From GMQP-bins7 sp963776565 (GTDB lineage Bacteria > Actinomycetota > Thermoleophilia > Gaiellales > Gaiellaceae), in assembly GCA_963776565.1 (NCBI GenBank), contig CAVZNF010000011.1, positions 1 through 64,000 on the forward strand: 64,000 nt of DNA, written 5' to 3'. A program made the translations under genes and the position numbers. The notes below the pieces were generated by a model. It searched no databases, was not told the origin of the DNA, and worked only from the letters and a program-made list of their open reading frames with translations. Within the stretch, counting starts at the first letter, position 1, and every line of letters begins with the position of its first letter. Of this stretch, positions 1 through 8,639 are shown piece after piece.

Positions 1-25
1 ATCGGTTCGATCCCGATACGCTCCA
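1..25 (+). tRNA. 3' end of a tRNA (partial, probably tRNA-Ala)
   Basis: The first 25 bases form a T arm (stem ATCGG/CCGAT around loop TTCGATC) followed by acceptor strand ACGCTCC and discriminator A. T at acceptor position 70 would allow the G3-U70 pair typical of tRNA-Ala. The rest lies outside the window, so identity and integrity cannot be read. A tyrosine recombinase follows within 90 bases, as at an integrated element's attachment site. Confidence 0.6.
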
Positions 26-86
26 TGGCTCAACCACGCCGTTCTTCACCGAATCGAAGGACTGAGACACGACGCTCTCCGCGCTG

Positions 87-106
87 TTGGTCAGATTTGG
101 TCAGAT
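87..106. repeat. Tandem 10-bp repeat next to recombinase (possible arm-type site)
   Basis: TTGGTCAGAT occurs twice in tandem, between the tRNA 3' end and the recombinase stop codon. A near-identical pair (GTGTCAGAT, 2-base gap, GTGTCAGAT) lies at 40450-40469 near the second tRNA/recombinase remnant. Short direct repeats at such a position are typical of integrase arm-binding sites; that role is inferred. Confidence 0.45.
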
Positions 107-112
107 GGCGGA

Positions 113-709
113 CTACACACCAAACGCGGCAGTTAGCCGAGCCGCGATGTCGTCCGTGCCCCGCGCCTCTTCGAACTCGTGCGCGTAGATGTCGAGGGTG
201 ATTGATGGGCGGGCATGACCCATCTGGCGCGCGACGCGTACAGGATCGAGTCCCTGCCGCACGAGATGGCTTCCGTAGGTGTGCCGCAGGTCGTGAAAGC
301 TGAGTCTGGGCAATCCAGAGCGATTCAAACCGGCCCCGCTCGCGGCCTTGTCGAGGCCTCGGGTTGCGACGTTGCGATAGTTGAACGGCGTTCCCTCGGA
401 CGTCTCGAAGACATAGTTATCGGGCCCGGCACGTCCCGCTGAGAACGCCTCTTGCCGGTGCTTACGCAGTCCGTCGGCCAGCATCGGGAGAAGGACGATG
501 TCTCGGGCGCCGGCGCGAGTCTTCAGCTTCTCGACGCGCGGCGGCTTCGTCCGAGAGCCACGCGTGAGTTGGCCGCGGACGTGGATCACGCCCATATCGA
601 AGTCCACGTGCCTCCACTGAACAGCCAGGAGTTCCTGAATGCGCATCCCCGTGTAGGCGTCGGTCGCGATCAGCGTGCGGTACCGGTCCGGTGCATGCGA
701 GATCAGCAT
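113..709 (-). pseudogene. Tyrosine recombinase, catalytic domain only (5'-truncated)
   Basis: Phage-type integrase that would cut and rejoin DNA between an element and a tRNA gene. The 198 residues hold an intact catalytic domain: first Arg in TGMRIQEL (about residue 20), HDLRHTYGSHL (about 139-149), QMGH (about 162-165) and the nucleophile Tyr in LDIYAH. Family members are about 350-400 residues, and here the arm-binding and SAM-like N-terminal half is missing. Just upstream (about 720-775) the DNA instead encodes LIVYAIVDD, the start of the small repeated gene found elsewhere in this window, so the 5' part was replaced by recombination. Its 3' end faces the tRNA fragment, the usual integrase-tRNA arrangement. 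Probably inactive. Confidence 0.8.
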
Positions 710-719
710 GACGCCTCGG

Positions 720-775
720 TCGAGGCCGCCCGCCTCCGTCGTCGACGATGGCGTAGACGATCAATGCCGGGATGA
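720..775 (-). repeat. 5' fragment of the repeated small gene (copy 0)
   Basis: Read on the minus strand this encodes LIVYAIVDD, matching the N-terminus of the repeated small protein whose longer copies are at 49312-49488 and 62148-62408. It abuts the truncated recombinase, marking a recombination junction. Only the 5' part is present. Confidence 0.45.
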
Positions 776-900
776 TGCCCCGGGAAAGAGTCGGGGCCTG
801 TCGGAGCGCTCCGACCTTCGCGACGAGAGCTAGAGACGCTGCCGCAGCAGAGCGCATGGGCATGCAAACCGGGAGCGCCTTCCCGCCACAGCACTTTCAG

Positions 901-929
901 ATGCGCGAGGTGCAGGAATGTCCCTTGAT
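901..929 (+). repeat. GGAATGTCCC intergenic repeat, copy 1
   Basis: Diverged copy (GTGCAGGAATGTCCC then TTGATGG) of the interspersed repeat GTGCGGGAATGTCCC-TTGAGCG. It lies downstream of the multicopper oxidase stop codon. Confidence 0.5.
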
Positions 930-1003
930 GGTTGCCGACAGCGTTGAGGCCGGTCGCCTCTCCTCTGCCTGCAGTCGGAACGCTTCGGGGCGGCTGGCTC
1001 GTC

Positions 1004-2701
1004 CTAAGGCGTAACCGTGAACGGCCGCATCATGTCGTTGTCTTCGTGCTCGACGATGTGGCAGTGGTGGACGTATGTCTGCGGCGCACTCACGCCCTGC
1101 GGGAGCTCGAACTTCGTCCGGATGGTGGTGAAGTAGCCGGGGTTCACTTTGACGGTGTCCTTGAAGCCGCGTTCGGTGGGGTCGGGCGGTTCCATCGGCC
1201 CGGTCGCGTACGGGCTCGGGTCGATCCCGCCGGGAACGCCGTGCAGACCCTCGTTGGCTTCCTCGTAGCCCTGCACGTCGAAGGGCGTGCGGCCTATCAC
1301 CTGGAAGGTGACCAAGTGCATGTGCATTGGGTGGGTGTCCGCGGTCAGGTTGACGTACACCCAGTCCTCGATCGCGCCGACCTTCGGCGTCTCCGTCACC
1401 GGCCCCTCGTCGAAGTGGACGCCGTCGAGATTCAAGAACCAGGTCGGCTCGTCCACGTCGATCTCGTTCAACGTGATGTAGCGCGTACGGACCGGATCGG
1501 GTAGGTCGGCCTTGCGCCCCGGCAGGCTCGACGGGATCGAGCGCGGGCCTGGCTGGCTGACCGACGTTCCGACGCGGATCTGCATGACCTGCTCGAGCGA
1601 AGGGGCGGGGGTCGCGACGGGCTTCCGGGGATTGTGGTTCTTCAGCACCAGTCGAGCGCCCGGGAACCTGCTGAAGTCGACCAAGACGTCCGCGCGTTCG
1701 GCAGGAGCGAGCACCAGCTCCTTCACCGGCACCGGCTGATCCCACATGCCGCCCTCGGCGCCGATCTGCCAGAAGCTCGGACCGCCGATGTCGAGGTTGA
1801 GAATGCGCGCGTTGCAACCGTTCAGGATGCGGAACCGGTACATGCGCGGCTCGACGTTCAGGAACGGCCACACCTTGCCGTTGACGAGCATGACGTCGCC
1901 GAAGTACTCGCCGATCCAGGTGGCTCCCGGGATGCCGCTGGTCGGATACAGGAAGGTCCCGTCTGGGTTGAACTGGCGGTCCTGGACGACGAGCGGGATC
2001 TCGTAGGCGCCGCCCGGGATGCCGATTGGATTCGGCTCACCACCGGTGTCGTGCTCGTCGCGGACGATGTAGGCGGCGGCGAGCCCTGCGAACACGTTCA
2101 GCCGAGTGGCACCAAGTCCGTGGTCGTGGAACCAGAGCAGCGAGGCTGGCATCTGCGGCTTCTGGTTCGTGTAGTGGACGGACTGCGTATCACCGGGGCC
2201 GAAGCCGTTCGGGGTCACTGCCGGGTTGCCGTCGCTCGCGCCCGCGACGAAGCCGCCGTGCAGGTGGGTCATCAGCCGCACCTGATCTCCGAGGGGGGTC
2301 AGCCGCGTGTCGACTGGAATCCAGTCTGGATAGATCTCCGGCAGATCGTGTGTGAAGTCGATGTCGAGCGGGGTGCCGCTCTGGGCGACCACGGCCATGC
2401 CGAACGAGCCCGATTGCCCTATGAGACCGGAGCCGTCGTCGTAGGCCCATAGCTGAGTCGGCGGTAGCTCTGGATGCAGCTTCCGCGCGATCTCGGTCTG
2501 GGTGAAGGAATACTGGTTGGCGGCGCTCGGAGTTGCGACCACGACTCCGGCGCCTGGCAGCGGCACCGGCTCCAGATACTTCGTCAACTTGCCGCCCGGC
2601 GCCGCGCTTGCACGCGGGGTTCCTGCCGTCCACGGCAGCACCAGCACGGTGCCAGCACCGACCCCGTAGCGCAGGAAACGACGGCGCGTCATTTCCTTCA
2701 T
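1004..2701 (-). CDS. Multicopper oxidase (CotA/bilirubin oxidase-like), Tat-exported
   Basis: Copper enzyme that oxidises a phenolic, bilirubin-like or metal substrate and reduces oxygen to water outside the membrane. A Tat signal (TRRRFLRYG, then a hydrophobic run) opens the protein. The four copper-ligand motifs are present in order: HLHGG (about residue 145), WFHDH (about 190), HPMHMH (about 460) and HHCHIVEHEDNDMM (about 545), the last giving the type 1 copper site with an axial Met. Length, about 565 residues, suits the three-cupredoxin class. I chose the ATG at 2701 because a GGAGGGGG run lies just before it; an in-frame GTG at 2716 and an ATG at 2692 are alternatives. It stands alone, with a weak promoter-like pair upstream. 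Substrate cannot be told from sequence. Confidence 0.92.
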   Translation of the reverse strand: MKEMTRRRFLRYGVGAGTVLVLPWTAGTPRASAAPGGKLTKYLEPVPLPGAGVVVATPSAANQYSFTQTEIARKLHPELPPTQLWAYDDGSGLIGQSGSFGMAVVAQSGTPLDIDFTHDLPEIYPDWIPVDTRLTPLGDQVRLMTHLHGGFVAGASDGNPAVTPNGFGPGDTQSVHYTNQKPQMPASLLWFHDHGLGATRLNVFAGLAAAYIVRDEHDTGGEPNPIGIPGGAYEIPLVVQDRQFNPDGTFLYPTSGIPGATWIGEYFGDVMLVNGKVWPFLNVEPRMYRFRILNGCNARILNLDIGGPSFWQIGAEGGMWDQPVPVKELVLAPAERADVLVDFSRFPGARLVLKNHNPRKPVATPAPSLEQVMQIRVGTSVSQPGPRSIPSSLPGRKADLPDPVRTRYITLNEIDVDEPTWFLNLDGVHFDEGPVTETPKVGAIEDWVYVNLTADTHPMHMHLVTFQVIGRTPFDVQGYEEANEGLHGVPGGIDPSPYATGPMEPPDPTERGFKDTVKVNPGYFTTIRTKFELPQGVSAPQTYVHHCHIVEHEDNDMMRPFTVTP

Positions 2702-2734
2702 CTCCCCCTCCTTCACCGCAGTCGTGCAGATTTC

Positions 2735-2763
2735 AGTCTGGACTCAATCGAGCGACCGGTCAA
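2735..2763 (-). promoter_or_regulatory. Possible promoter of the multicopper oxidase gene
   Basis: Minus strand TTGACC, 17-base spacer, CAGACT, about 35 bases before the chosen start. The -35 box is good, the -10 box is weak (three of six consensus bases). Confidence 0.3.
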
Positions 2764-2863
2764 GGATCGTCACGGGGAGGTCTGCATTGTGCCGTCGGGG
2801 GTCGTATGAATAACGGCACGGATGGGTGCATCAGGTGTGCGTGACTGAGTCTGGCTACAGAGA

Positions 2864-3046
2864 TCAAGGCGTGTCGGAGTGGCCGCTCTCCGTGAGGCCC
2901 ACGAACGCGGCGACGGCGGCGCCAACGGCCTCGATCGGCTTCGACTCGGACGAGTCCGACCGCCTCGCTGTTAGCGTCGACGGCGAGCCGTAGCTTTTTC
3001 CTTTCTTCGAACCGAGCACCATCGTCGCCGCCCCGAGCGCGATCAT
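2864..3046 (-). pseudogene. N-terminal scrap resembling a contractile tail sheath protein
   Basis: A 60-residue reading frame whose second half (SKPIEAVGAAVAAFVGL, then TESG) resembles the conserved start of phage or gas-vesicle-associated tail sheath proteins, which begin with a VYVEE-type strand followed by a KPIEGV..AAFVG motif. Family members are several hundred residues, and this frame stops right after the motif. No other tail gene is nearby. It is probably a relic. The residues before SKPIE do not match well, so the 5' part may be unrelated DNA. Similarity is from memory of the motif, not from a search. Confidence 0.35.
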
Positions 3047-3059
3047 GACCGGGCCGTCC

Positions 3060-3482
3060 TCATTGCTCGACCCACGGGCCTACGCCACCGATGCGGTCGA
3101 CCGTGATGTGCATGACGTTGCCGGGCGGAGGATTGTCCATCGGCGGGAACTTCACGTCAGGGCCGAGGTACACGTAGGCGAGATGCTGCAGCAGCTCGGC
3201 CGCGCCGCCCTCAACGAGCCGCGCGCGTCCGTGAACGACGAGGTATTCCTTCAGCCCGGGCGGGTGGATCTCCGTGCCCTCGATCGAGAGCGCGACCCGG
3301 GGATCACGCATGACGTTCTTCAGCTTGCGCTGGTCTGCCGCGAGGTGACCCGAGACGATCTCGTCGTCGTCCAGTCCTACCCAGACGCACGACACCTGTG
3401 GTGAACCGTCGGAATTCAACGTGACGAGGTGCGCCAAAGATCCGAGCTCGAACAGCCTCAGCGCGCTGTCCGGGAGCCTCAT
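3060..3482 (-). CDS. PPOX-class (F420/FMN-type) oxidoreductase
   Basis: Split-barrel flavin/deazaflavin-binding protein of the pyridoxamine-phosphate-oxidase-like superfamily, 140 residues, the usual size for actinobacterial PPOX-class F420-dependent enzymes. The start (LAHLVTLNSDGSPQVSCVW) is the typical first barrel strand, and the KLKNVMRDPRVALSIEG segment is the usual helix and strand that line the cofactor site. These enzymes reduce small organic substrates with F420H2. Its ATG overlaps the stop of the upstream SDR gene by four bases (ATGA), so the two are likely co-translated. Exact cofactor and substrate are unknown. Confidence 0.85.
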   Translation of the reverse strand: MRLPDSALRLFELGSLAHLVTLNSDGSPQVSCVWVGLDDDEIVSGHLAADQRKLKNVMRDPRVALSIEGTEIHPPGLKEYLVVHGRARLVEGGAAELLQHLAYVYLGPDVKFPPMDNPPPGNVMHITVDRIGGVGPWVEQ

Positions 3483-4342
3483 TGTCTGCCAGCGTCCGCG
3501 TAGCGATCCGGCAGCTCAACCACTCGGGTCATGCTCTGCAGTTCACCCTGGGCAGTCATGACCTCCCGGAGAGCCGACTCGTCGCTCGCACCCGGAATCG
3601 ATACGACGACGCCTCGTTCGAGGTCGTACAGGCTCGCGGTGACCACGTCTGCAGGCTCCATTCGCGGGATTGCGCTGAGATCGATTCCCTGGCGGGAGTG
3701 AAACTCCGTACGAACGACTCCAGGACAGAGGACTTGAACCCGAACTCCGGTACCGCGAAGTTCGCTGGCCAGCACCTGCGTGAAGGTCAGGAGGAACGAC
3801 TTGCTTGCTGCATAGACCGCACGACGTGGAAGATGCGGGTTGTCCCAATCGCCGCTGAAGGCGAGCAACGAGGCGACATTGACGATCGCACCCTCTCCTC
3901 TCGCGACCATCCCTGGTACGACCGATCGAGTCACGAGAACTGGGGCAAGGACGTTCAGGTGCACGAGCGATTGCGCCGTTTCGAGCGGAAGGTCAGCGAG
4001 TGGCATGTAGTGAGATAGCGCCGCGTTGTTAACGAGGAGGCCAACCTCGATGTCTGCGATCTCGGCGATGAGCCTGTTGAGCTGAGCTTCGTCCGCGAGG
4101 TCGGCGGCGATCGCTCGTGCACGAATGTCGTGGTCGTCAGCGAGCCTGCGAGCGAGCGCATCGAGTCGGTCAGCCCGCCGCGCGACGACAACGAGGTCCC
4201 ATCCGTCCCCCGCTAACCGTTCGGCATATGCCTCCCCAATCCCGGACGACGCGCCCGTAACAAGTGCTAGCCGCCTCAAAGCTTCCTCAGCTGGTTCGCT
4301 CGGACGCACGCGAAGCGCCTGATCATGCGTCGCGCTCGTCAT
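3479..4342 (-). CDS. Short-chain dehydrogenase/reductase
   Basis: Classical SDR, NAD(P)-dependent oxidoreductase. The cofactor motif TGASSGIG is at about residues 29-36, NNAA follows near 108, and the catalytic YAASK lies near 177. The VVARR segment after the second strand, with Arg, suggests a preference for NADP. An N-terminal extension of about 25 residues precedes the first strand, so a later start is possible. It is the first gene of a two-gene unit with the PPOX protein (4-base overlap). Substrate unknown. Confidence 0.9.
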   Translation of the reverse strand: MTSATHDQALRVRPSEPAEEALRRLALVTGASSGIGEAYAERLAGDGWDLVVVARRADRLDALARRLADDHDIRARAIAADLADEAQLNRLIAEIADIEVGLLVNNAALSHYMPLADLPLETAQSLVHLNVLAPVLVTRSVVPGMVARGEGAIVNVASLLAFSGDWDNPHLPRRAVYAASKSFLLTFTQVLASELRGTGVRVQVLCPGVVRTEFHSRQGIDLSAIPRMEPADVVTASLYDLERGVVVSIPGASDESALREVMTAQGELQSMTRVVELPDRYADAGRQ

Positions 4343-4622
4343 TCATAGCTCGACCTCCCGGCGACGACTTGCGGATATATGGATCTCGCTTCGGCGTCCA
4401 TCCTATGACGCCTCGCGAGGAACGGCACGACTGGCGGCTAGAACGTGGTCATCGCGAGCACAGCTGGTGAGCGACAGTGCATTTCTTGCAGCTCGTCGCG
4501 GCGCAGTTCCCCCAGGCGCGCTCCGACCGCCTCTACTGTATTTGCGTAGAAACTCACTTCCGTTCGGCGACACGCGCACGACGACCGGACGGACTCGCAA
4601 GCTCTGTCCTCGTGATTGCAAC
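4343..4622. other. Intergenic region, nothing recognised
   Basis: About 280 bases between the SDR start and the transporter stop codon. Short open frames here have no family features. Confidence 0.5.
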
Positions 4623-5846
4623 TCACAGGACGGAAAGCACCGCGAGCGCGCCGACGCAAAGCGCAAGGAGCACAATCGCAAGCACGGCAAGAACCGTCCC
4701 GACACGATCGTTCGCGTGCTCGCCCATCAGCGTCCGGTCGCGGCTGATTCCCACGGCGAAGACGAGGATGGGTAGGAGCAGGATCGCATTCAGCGCCTGG
4801 GAGAGGTACAGGATCGGAACGAGCGGCGCCCCAGGGATTAGCACGATCGCGCTGGCGACAGCGATAACGACCGCGAATGTCCCATAGAAGACGGGAGCTT
4901 CGTGGATCGGGTCGTCGAGTGCGGCCTCCTGCCCGAGGACCTCACTGACCGAGTACGCGGTCGCGAGAGGCAAGATCGAGGCCGCGAGGACGGAGGCCCC
5001 GAGAAGGCCCGCGCCGAAAAGGACCGAGGCAAATCGTCCGGCGAGCGGTTCGAGGGCACTGGCGGCATCCGTCGCATCGTTGATCGACGTCCCGTTCTTG
5101 TAGAGCGTGTCCGCGCAGGTGACGACGACGAAGAACCCGATGACTCCGGTCATTAGCGCACCAGTGACGACATCGATCCGCTCGTAGCGCAGATCTGTGA
5201 CAGCGAGCTTCTTGTCCGCGGCGTAGGACTGGATGAAGGCGAGCCCCCAAGGGGCCAAGGTCGTTCCGACGGTCGCGGTGATGGCGAGGAGACCAGCTTG
5301 TGTCGCAGGCACGCTCGGCACGACGAGCCCCTTTGCAGCGGCTCCCCAATCCGGTCCAGTCACGAACGCCGCGACGACGTAGGTCGCAAGGAGCGTCGAC
5401 ATGAGCAGAAAGACGTGCTCCACCCGATGGAACGACCCGAGTAGGACGAGCGCCGAGATGCCGACGGCAGCCACGGGGACGGAGGCGTAGCGGCTCACCC
5501 CGGCGAGATCCAGGCTCGCTGCCACACCGGCGAACTCGGCGCAGGTCGTGCCGATGTTCGCGACCAGAAGCGCGAGCACTCCGAGTGCCGCGAGGCGAAC
5601 TCCGTATCGCTCACGCATGAGACCGGTCAGCCCCTGTCCGGTGACGACGCCCATGCGCGCACCGAGCTCGTGGAAGAGGATGAGCGCGAGCGTTGCGAGG
5701 TTGAGGACCCACAGAAGCTCGTAGCCGTAGTCGGCGCCGAGGATCGAGTACGTGGTGATGCCGGGTGCGTCGTCGTCCGAGAGCCCGGCTAAGAGCCCGG
5801 GTCCGACCACGGCGAAGAGTACGAGCAGCGAGCTACGACGGAGCAT
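4623..5846 (-). CDS. NRAMP-family divalent cation transporter with non-canonical sites
   Basis: Integral membrane protein of about 407 residues with about 11 hydrophobic segments, of the SLC11/NRAMP fold, moving divalent cations by proton or membrane potential. The first helix carries SDDDAPG in place of the canonical DPGN, and the sixth carries TLAPWGLAFIQS in place of the Met-containing MPHN-type motif. The missing Met suggests a hard cation such as Mg or Mn; that is inference. I chose the ATG at 5846; a longer frame to 6002 is the shadow of the upstream gene. The start overlaps the preceding PRC-barrel gene by 14 bases, so the two are coupled. Confidence 0.88.
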   Translation of the reverse strand: MLRRSSLLVLFAVVGPGLLAGLSDDDAPGITTYSILGADYGYELLWVLNLATLALILFHELGARMGVVTGQGLTGLMRERYGVRLAALGVLALLVANIGTTCAEFAGVAASLDLAGVSRYASVPVAAVGISALVLLGSFHRVEHVFLLMSTLLATYVVAAFVTGPDWGAAAKGLVVPSVPATQAGLLAITATVGTTLAPWGLAFIQSYAADKKLAVTDLRYERIDVVTGALMTGVIGFFVVVTCADTLYKNGTSINDATDAASALEPLAGRFASVLFGAGLLGASVLAASILPLATAYSVSEVLGQEAALDDPIHEAPVFYGTFAVVIAVASAIVLIPGAPLVPILYLSQALNAILLLPILVFAVGISRDRTLMGEHANDRVGTVLAVLAIVLLALCVGALAVLSVL

Positions 5847-6522
5847 GGCGACGGAATCGAAGGACGCGCCCGAAGCGGTGGCGCGGATGGCTCTCCGGAA
5901 CGCTGGCCTCGAGCTCTCGTGCTCTGGCCGCCGCATGCGGTCGGATCCGAGCGTAGAGCCGTGATCTTGCGTGGGGCGGGAGCCGTGCACCGAGCTCTGC
6001 AAGCTCCTCGTCGGTCAGCGTGTAGACGCGTGAGGTGGGAGCGTCGAGCTGAACCGTGTGTCCACGCACCGATGTGAGGTGGAACTCGTTCCAGGGGATG
6101 ACCTTGGAAGCCGCGTGCCGCGCGAACACACCCAGACCAAGGCGACGCAGCAAGGGCGCGGCCCCGATGTCGACTCCCACCACTCGAAGCTCGCGATCCC
6201 GCCACACGAGCTCGATGTCCGCGACCCGCGTCAGCCGCCGCCCGCCAAGCTCGAAGATCTGGGTGTCAAGGACGTCGCGAGCCAGCAGGAGCTCGTTGCC
6301 GGAAAGCTCGTCTTCGATCGGATCGGCCGTGATCACGACCTCTTCAGAGACCGAAGCGACGGCCGACCACGGCACCCGACGACGACTCCGGCGTCCGACT
6401 CGAACCCGTAGCCCAACAACTTGCGCATCCGTCTTGCCGAGCACGACGATCAGGTCGTCGACCTTTCCGATCCTCGTCCCGTCGGCTCGTCGAACTGCAC
6501 GCCCGAGCTGGTCGGTGAACAC
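5833..6522 (-). CDS. PRC-barrel protein with MgtE-N-like tail, transporter partner
   Basis: Cytosolic protein of 229 residues. Two beta-rich PRC-barrel-like units occur at about 5-75 (GRAVRRADGTRIGKVDDLIV) and 90-160 (TRVADIELVWRDRELRVVGVDIG), followed by a helical tail (YTLTDEELAELGARLPP) like the start of the MgtE N domain. In actinobacteria such proteins are often encoded just upstream of NRAMP-like or MgtE-like transporters and are thought to sense cation or gate the channel. The 14-base overlap with the transporter supports a shared function. Starts with GTG. Confidence 0.7.
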   Translation of the reverse strand: MFTDQLGRAVRRADGTRIGKVDDLIVVLGKTDAQVVGLRVRVGRRSRRRVPWSAVASVSEEVVITADPIEDELSGNELLLARDVLDTQIFELGGRRLTRVADIELVWRDRELRVVGVDIGAAPLLRRLGLGVFARHAASKVIPWNEFHLTSVRGHTVQLDAPTSRVYTLTDEELAELGARLPPHARSRLYARIRPHAAARARELEASVPESHPRHRFGRVLRFRRHAPS

Positions 6523-6606
6523 GACGCGACCTTAATCTCTCGCTCGACCCACCGTTCTCCGTTCCCGGCTCTCCGGGCATCGGTGGCCGCCTGACCGCGC
6601 TCTTGG

Positions 6607-6680
6607 CTAGTCTCGCCCACCCGCGTGAAGCTCACGTTCCTCGATTCGCAACCTCGCCGCCATCTCGGGACAGTCGCCGC
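6607..6680 (-). repeat. 3' remnant of the repeated small gene (copy 1)
   Basis: Minus strand encodes RLRIEERELHAGGRD and a stop, the C-terminus of the repeated small protein, then loses homology upstream. It lies before the universal stress gene. Confidence 0.7.
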
Positions 6681-6700
6681 ACGTATGCCGTCGTCGCGCT

Positions 6701-7156
6701 ATGAATTGTGGTCGGAGTGGCGACTTGTTCCTAAACATCCTCGTCGGCATCGACGGCTCACCCTCCTCGCAGCGTGCGCTCGAGTATGCAATTGAACTCG
6801 CTCGAGCAGACCGAGCACGACTGACCTTGATGACGGTCGCACCTCCGGCTGCGAGCTTCATCATGCTCGCTGGCGTGATGCCGGACGCTATGGGGGAGGA
6901 GCTCGACAAGTGGGCTCAGGGACAGCTCGCCGACGCAGTGCGCACCGTCCCCGACGAGCTGGACGCACACACGGTGCAGGGCAGGGGGCATCCCGGCCCC
7001 GAGATCGTGAAGGAACTCAAGCGAGGCGGCTACGACTTGATCGTCCTCGGCTCCCGTGGTCGCGGGCGAACGCAGGAAGGGCTCCTCGGCAGCGTCAACG
7101 GCTACGTCCACTTCCACGCACACGTGCCGCTCCTCTCGGTGCCGGACGAGACGTAG
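6701..7156 (+). CDS. Universal stress protein (UspA family)
   Basis: Single UspA domain of about 150 residues. The strand-one start NILVGIDGSPSSQRAL and the ATP-loop motif GSRGRGRTQEGLLGSVN (G-2x-G-9x-G pattern) are both present, so it probably binds ATP. These cytosolic proteins are induced by starvation, oxygen stress and similar conditions. The true start may be the TTG near 6725, eight codons inside, since the first residues (MNCGRSGD) are not part of the fold and overlap the edge of a repeat remnant. No operon partner. Confidence 0.85.
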   Translation: MNCGRSGDLFLNILVGIDGSPSSQRALEYAIELARADRARLTLMTVAPPAASFIMLAGVMPDAMGEELDKWAQGQLADAVRTVPDELDAHTVQGRGHPGPEIVKELKRGGYDLIVLGSRGRGRTQEGLLGSVNGYVHFHAHVPLLSVPDET

Positions 7157-7239
7157 ATCACTGCCTCGCGCAGGAAGCTCGCCGGAAGCAGCGGGAGACC
7201 GAGCGCGAGGTCGCGAGGCTCTGAGCTGGGACGGGAGGG

Positions 7240-8136
7240 CTACTGCCTGGAGATCGCCTCACTGCGGAAGATCCCGACCAGCGCGAGGGCGAGCTGAACC
7301 GCCGACTCCGCCTGCGCTTGCGAGATCGGCTCGATCGGCGCGTGCCGGTCGGTCTGGTTCGTCCACAGCAGGTCGAGCATGGCGACGACGACGTCGACAG
7401 GTGTGACGGTCGCGCCCGTCGACACCCTGGAGTCGCGGTCGAAGATGCAGTCCCACTTCCCGGGTGCATCGCGAAGCGCGGCAATCACCTTGCCGAGAGT
7501 CGCCTTCGGGTCGTTGGGCAGCACGATGGGGATGGCGCTCTCCTCGACCGCCTTGATGGCTTCGCTGTACGCCGTCGTCGGATTGGGGTTGCGGCCGTAC
7601 GCCGCGTCCCAGGCCGCTGAGAGGTGCGCACCCTCCCGGGTCTCTTCGTCGGTGAGGCGTGCAAGCGCGGCCGAAGCGGCAGGATCGGTGCGGCGTTCCA
7701 GGCGGTAGTTCGGAGTTCCTTCGATCCGGCCCACCCGCCACGCCGCCCCGGATTCCAGGAGGGCGCGCTCCAGGTCATCAGCAATGGTCGCGCTGTTCTG
7801 GTGGTACGAACCGAGAAGGATGTTTCGCAGCGCGTAGTCGACGACGTCCACGAGCAGCGAGGGGTTGGCGGCGCACTGGTCCAGGAGGCTCTTCGCAGCG
7901 CTCCGCTCGCCATGCCGCCAGTTGAGTGTCAGATGCAGGTTCCGCTCCAACTCCTGCACGAAGGTCCGCCGCCGATTCCCCATGGCATCGGTGACCTCGT
8001 AGCCCTCTCCACGGACGAACGGCCCGAGGAACTGCATCACGGACGACTGCGCCCACGGCGGGAAGTCCGCCGACTCGGCAGGGGACTCGGCGGCCGTAGC
8101 GGCGGGACGGTTACGGCGCGGAAGGGACACGAGCAC
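7240..8136 (-). CDS. Uncharacterised protein resembling abortive-infection (Abi/HEPN-like) family
   Basis: Soluble protein of 298 residues with no membrane segments. The C-terminal half (TAYSEAIKAVEESAIPIV, then KATLGKVIAAL, then LLWTNQTDRH) resembles a family often named abortive infection C-terminal, with a helical HEPN-like fold and an Arg-His pair near the end; HEPN proteins are frequently RNases that stop growth after infection. The N-terminal part is unrecognised. It is divergent from a phage terminase pair, with about 80 bases between, so it may travel with phage-derived DNA. The family call is from remembered motifs and no catalytic residue set can be proven here. Confidence 0.5.
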   Translation of the reverse strand: MLVSLPRRNRPAATAAESPAESADFPPWAQSSVMQFLGPFVRGEGYEVTDAMGNRRRTFVQELERNLHLTLNWRHGERSAAKSLLDQCAANPSLLVDVVDYALRNILLGSYHQNSATIADDLERALLESGAAWRVGRIEGTPNYRLERRTDPAASAALARLTDEETREGAHLSAAWDAAYGRNPNPTTAYSEAIKAVEESAIPIVLPNDPKATLGKVIAALRDAPGKWDCIFDRDSRVSTGATVTPVDVVVAMLDLLWTNQTDRHAPIEPISQAQAESAVQLALALVGIFRSEAISRQ

Positions 8137-8216
8137 CCGGCAGCGTAGACACGACTGCGTCGATTGAACCGTCGCACGCGTCGATTGAAACGACGCACTC
8201 GCGATACCACCATCAG

Positions 8217-8639
8217 ATGCCGAAATCTCGAAATGCCCGACCGGGCAACGCTAACGCCGTCACCACCGGAGCACAAAGTGAGGCCGGCATCAGGCCGGTA
8301 GCCCGAACGCAGAAGCGCCGCCTTTTGCGTCAGATCGGCCTCAGTTCTGCCGACCTCGACGGGATTGGTAAGGCGCTCCTCGACAACTGGGCGCGCAGCC
8401 AGGCGAAGGTCGACCTGATGGACAGGCATTTCGAGCGGAACGGGTTCCTCGATCCCACTGGCGAGCCGGTGGCCGCCACGAAGGTCTACTTCACCGCCAT
8501 CAACAGCTCGCGGCTCGCACTCCAGCGACTGCGCGAGCACCTGCACGCGCGCGACGTGTCGCCGCTCCCGGCACTCGAAGGCGAAGGCCGTCGCTTGCGG
8601 CTTGAGGCTGCCGAGCGCCGCCTGCACTCAGTGCAGTGA
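8217..8639 (+). CDS. terS: Phage terminase small subunit (P27-like)
   Basis: Protein of 140 residues with a basic, low-complexity start, and a helical core (GKALLDNWARSQAKVDLMDRHF) followed by ATKVYFTAINSSRLALQRLREHL, the layout of P27-type small terminases, which recognise phage DNA ends and recruit the large subunit. Its stop codon overlaps the GTG start of the next gene (GTGA), so the two are coupled. Identification rests mainly on this pairing with terL. Confidence 0.7.
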   Translation: MPKSRNARPGNANAVTTGAQSEAGIRPVARTQKRRLLRQIGLSSADLDGIGKALLDNWARSQAKVDLMDRHFERNGFLDPTGEPVAATKVYFTAINSSRLALQRLREHLHARDVSPLPALEGEGRRLRLEAAERRLHSVQ

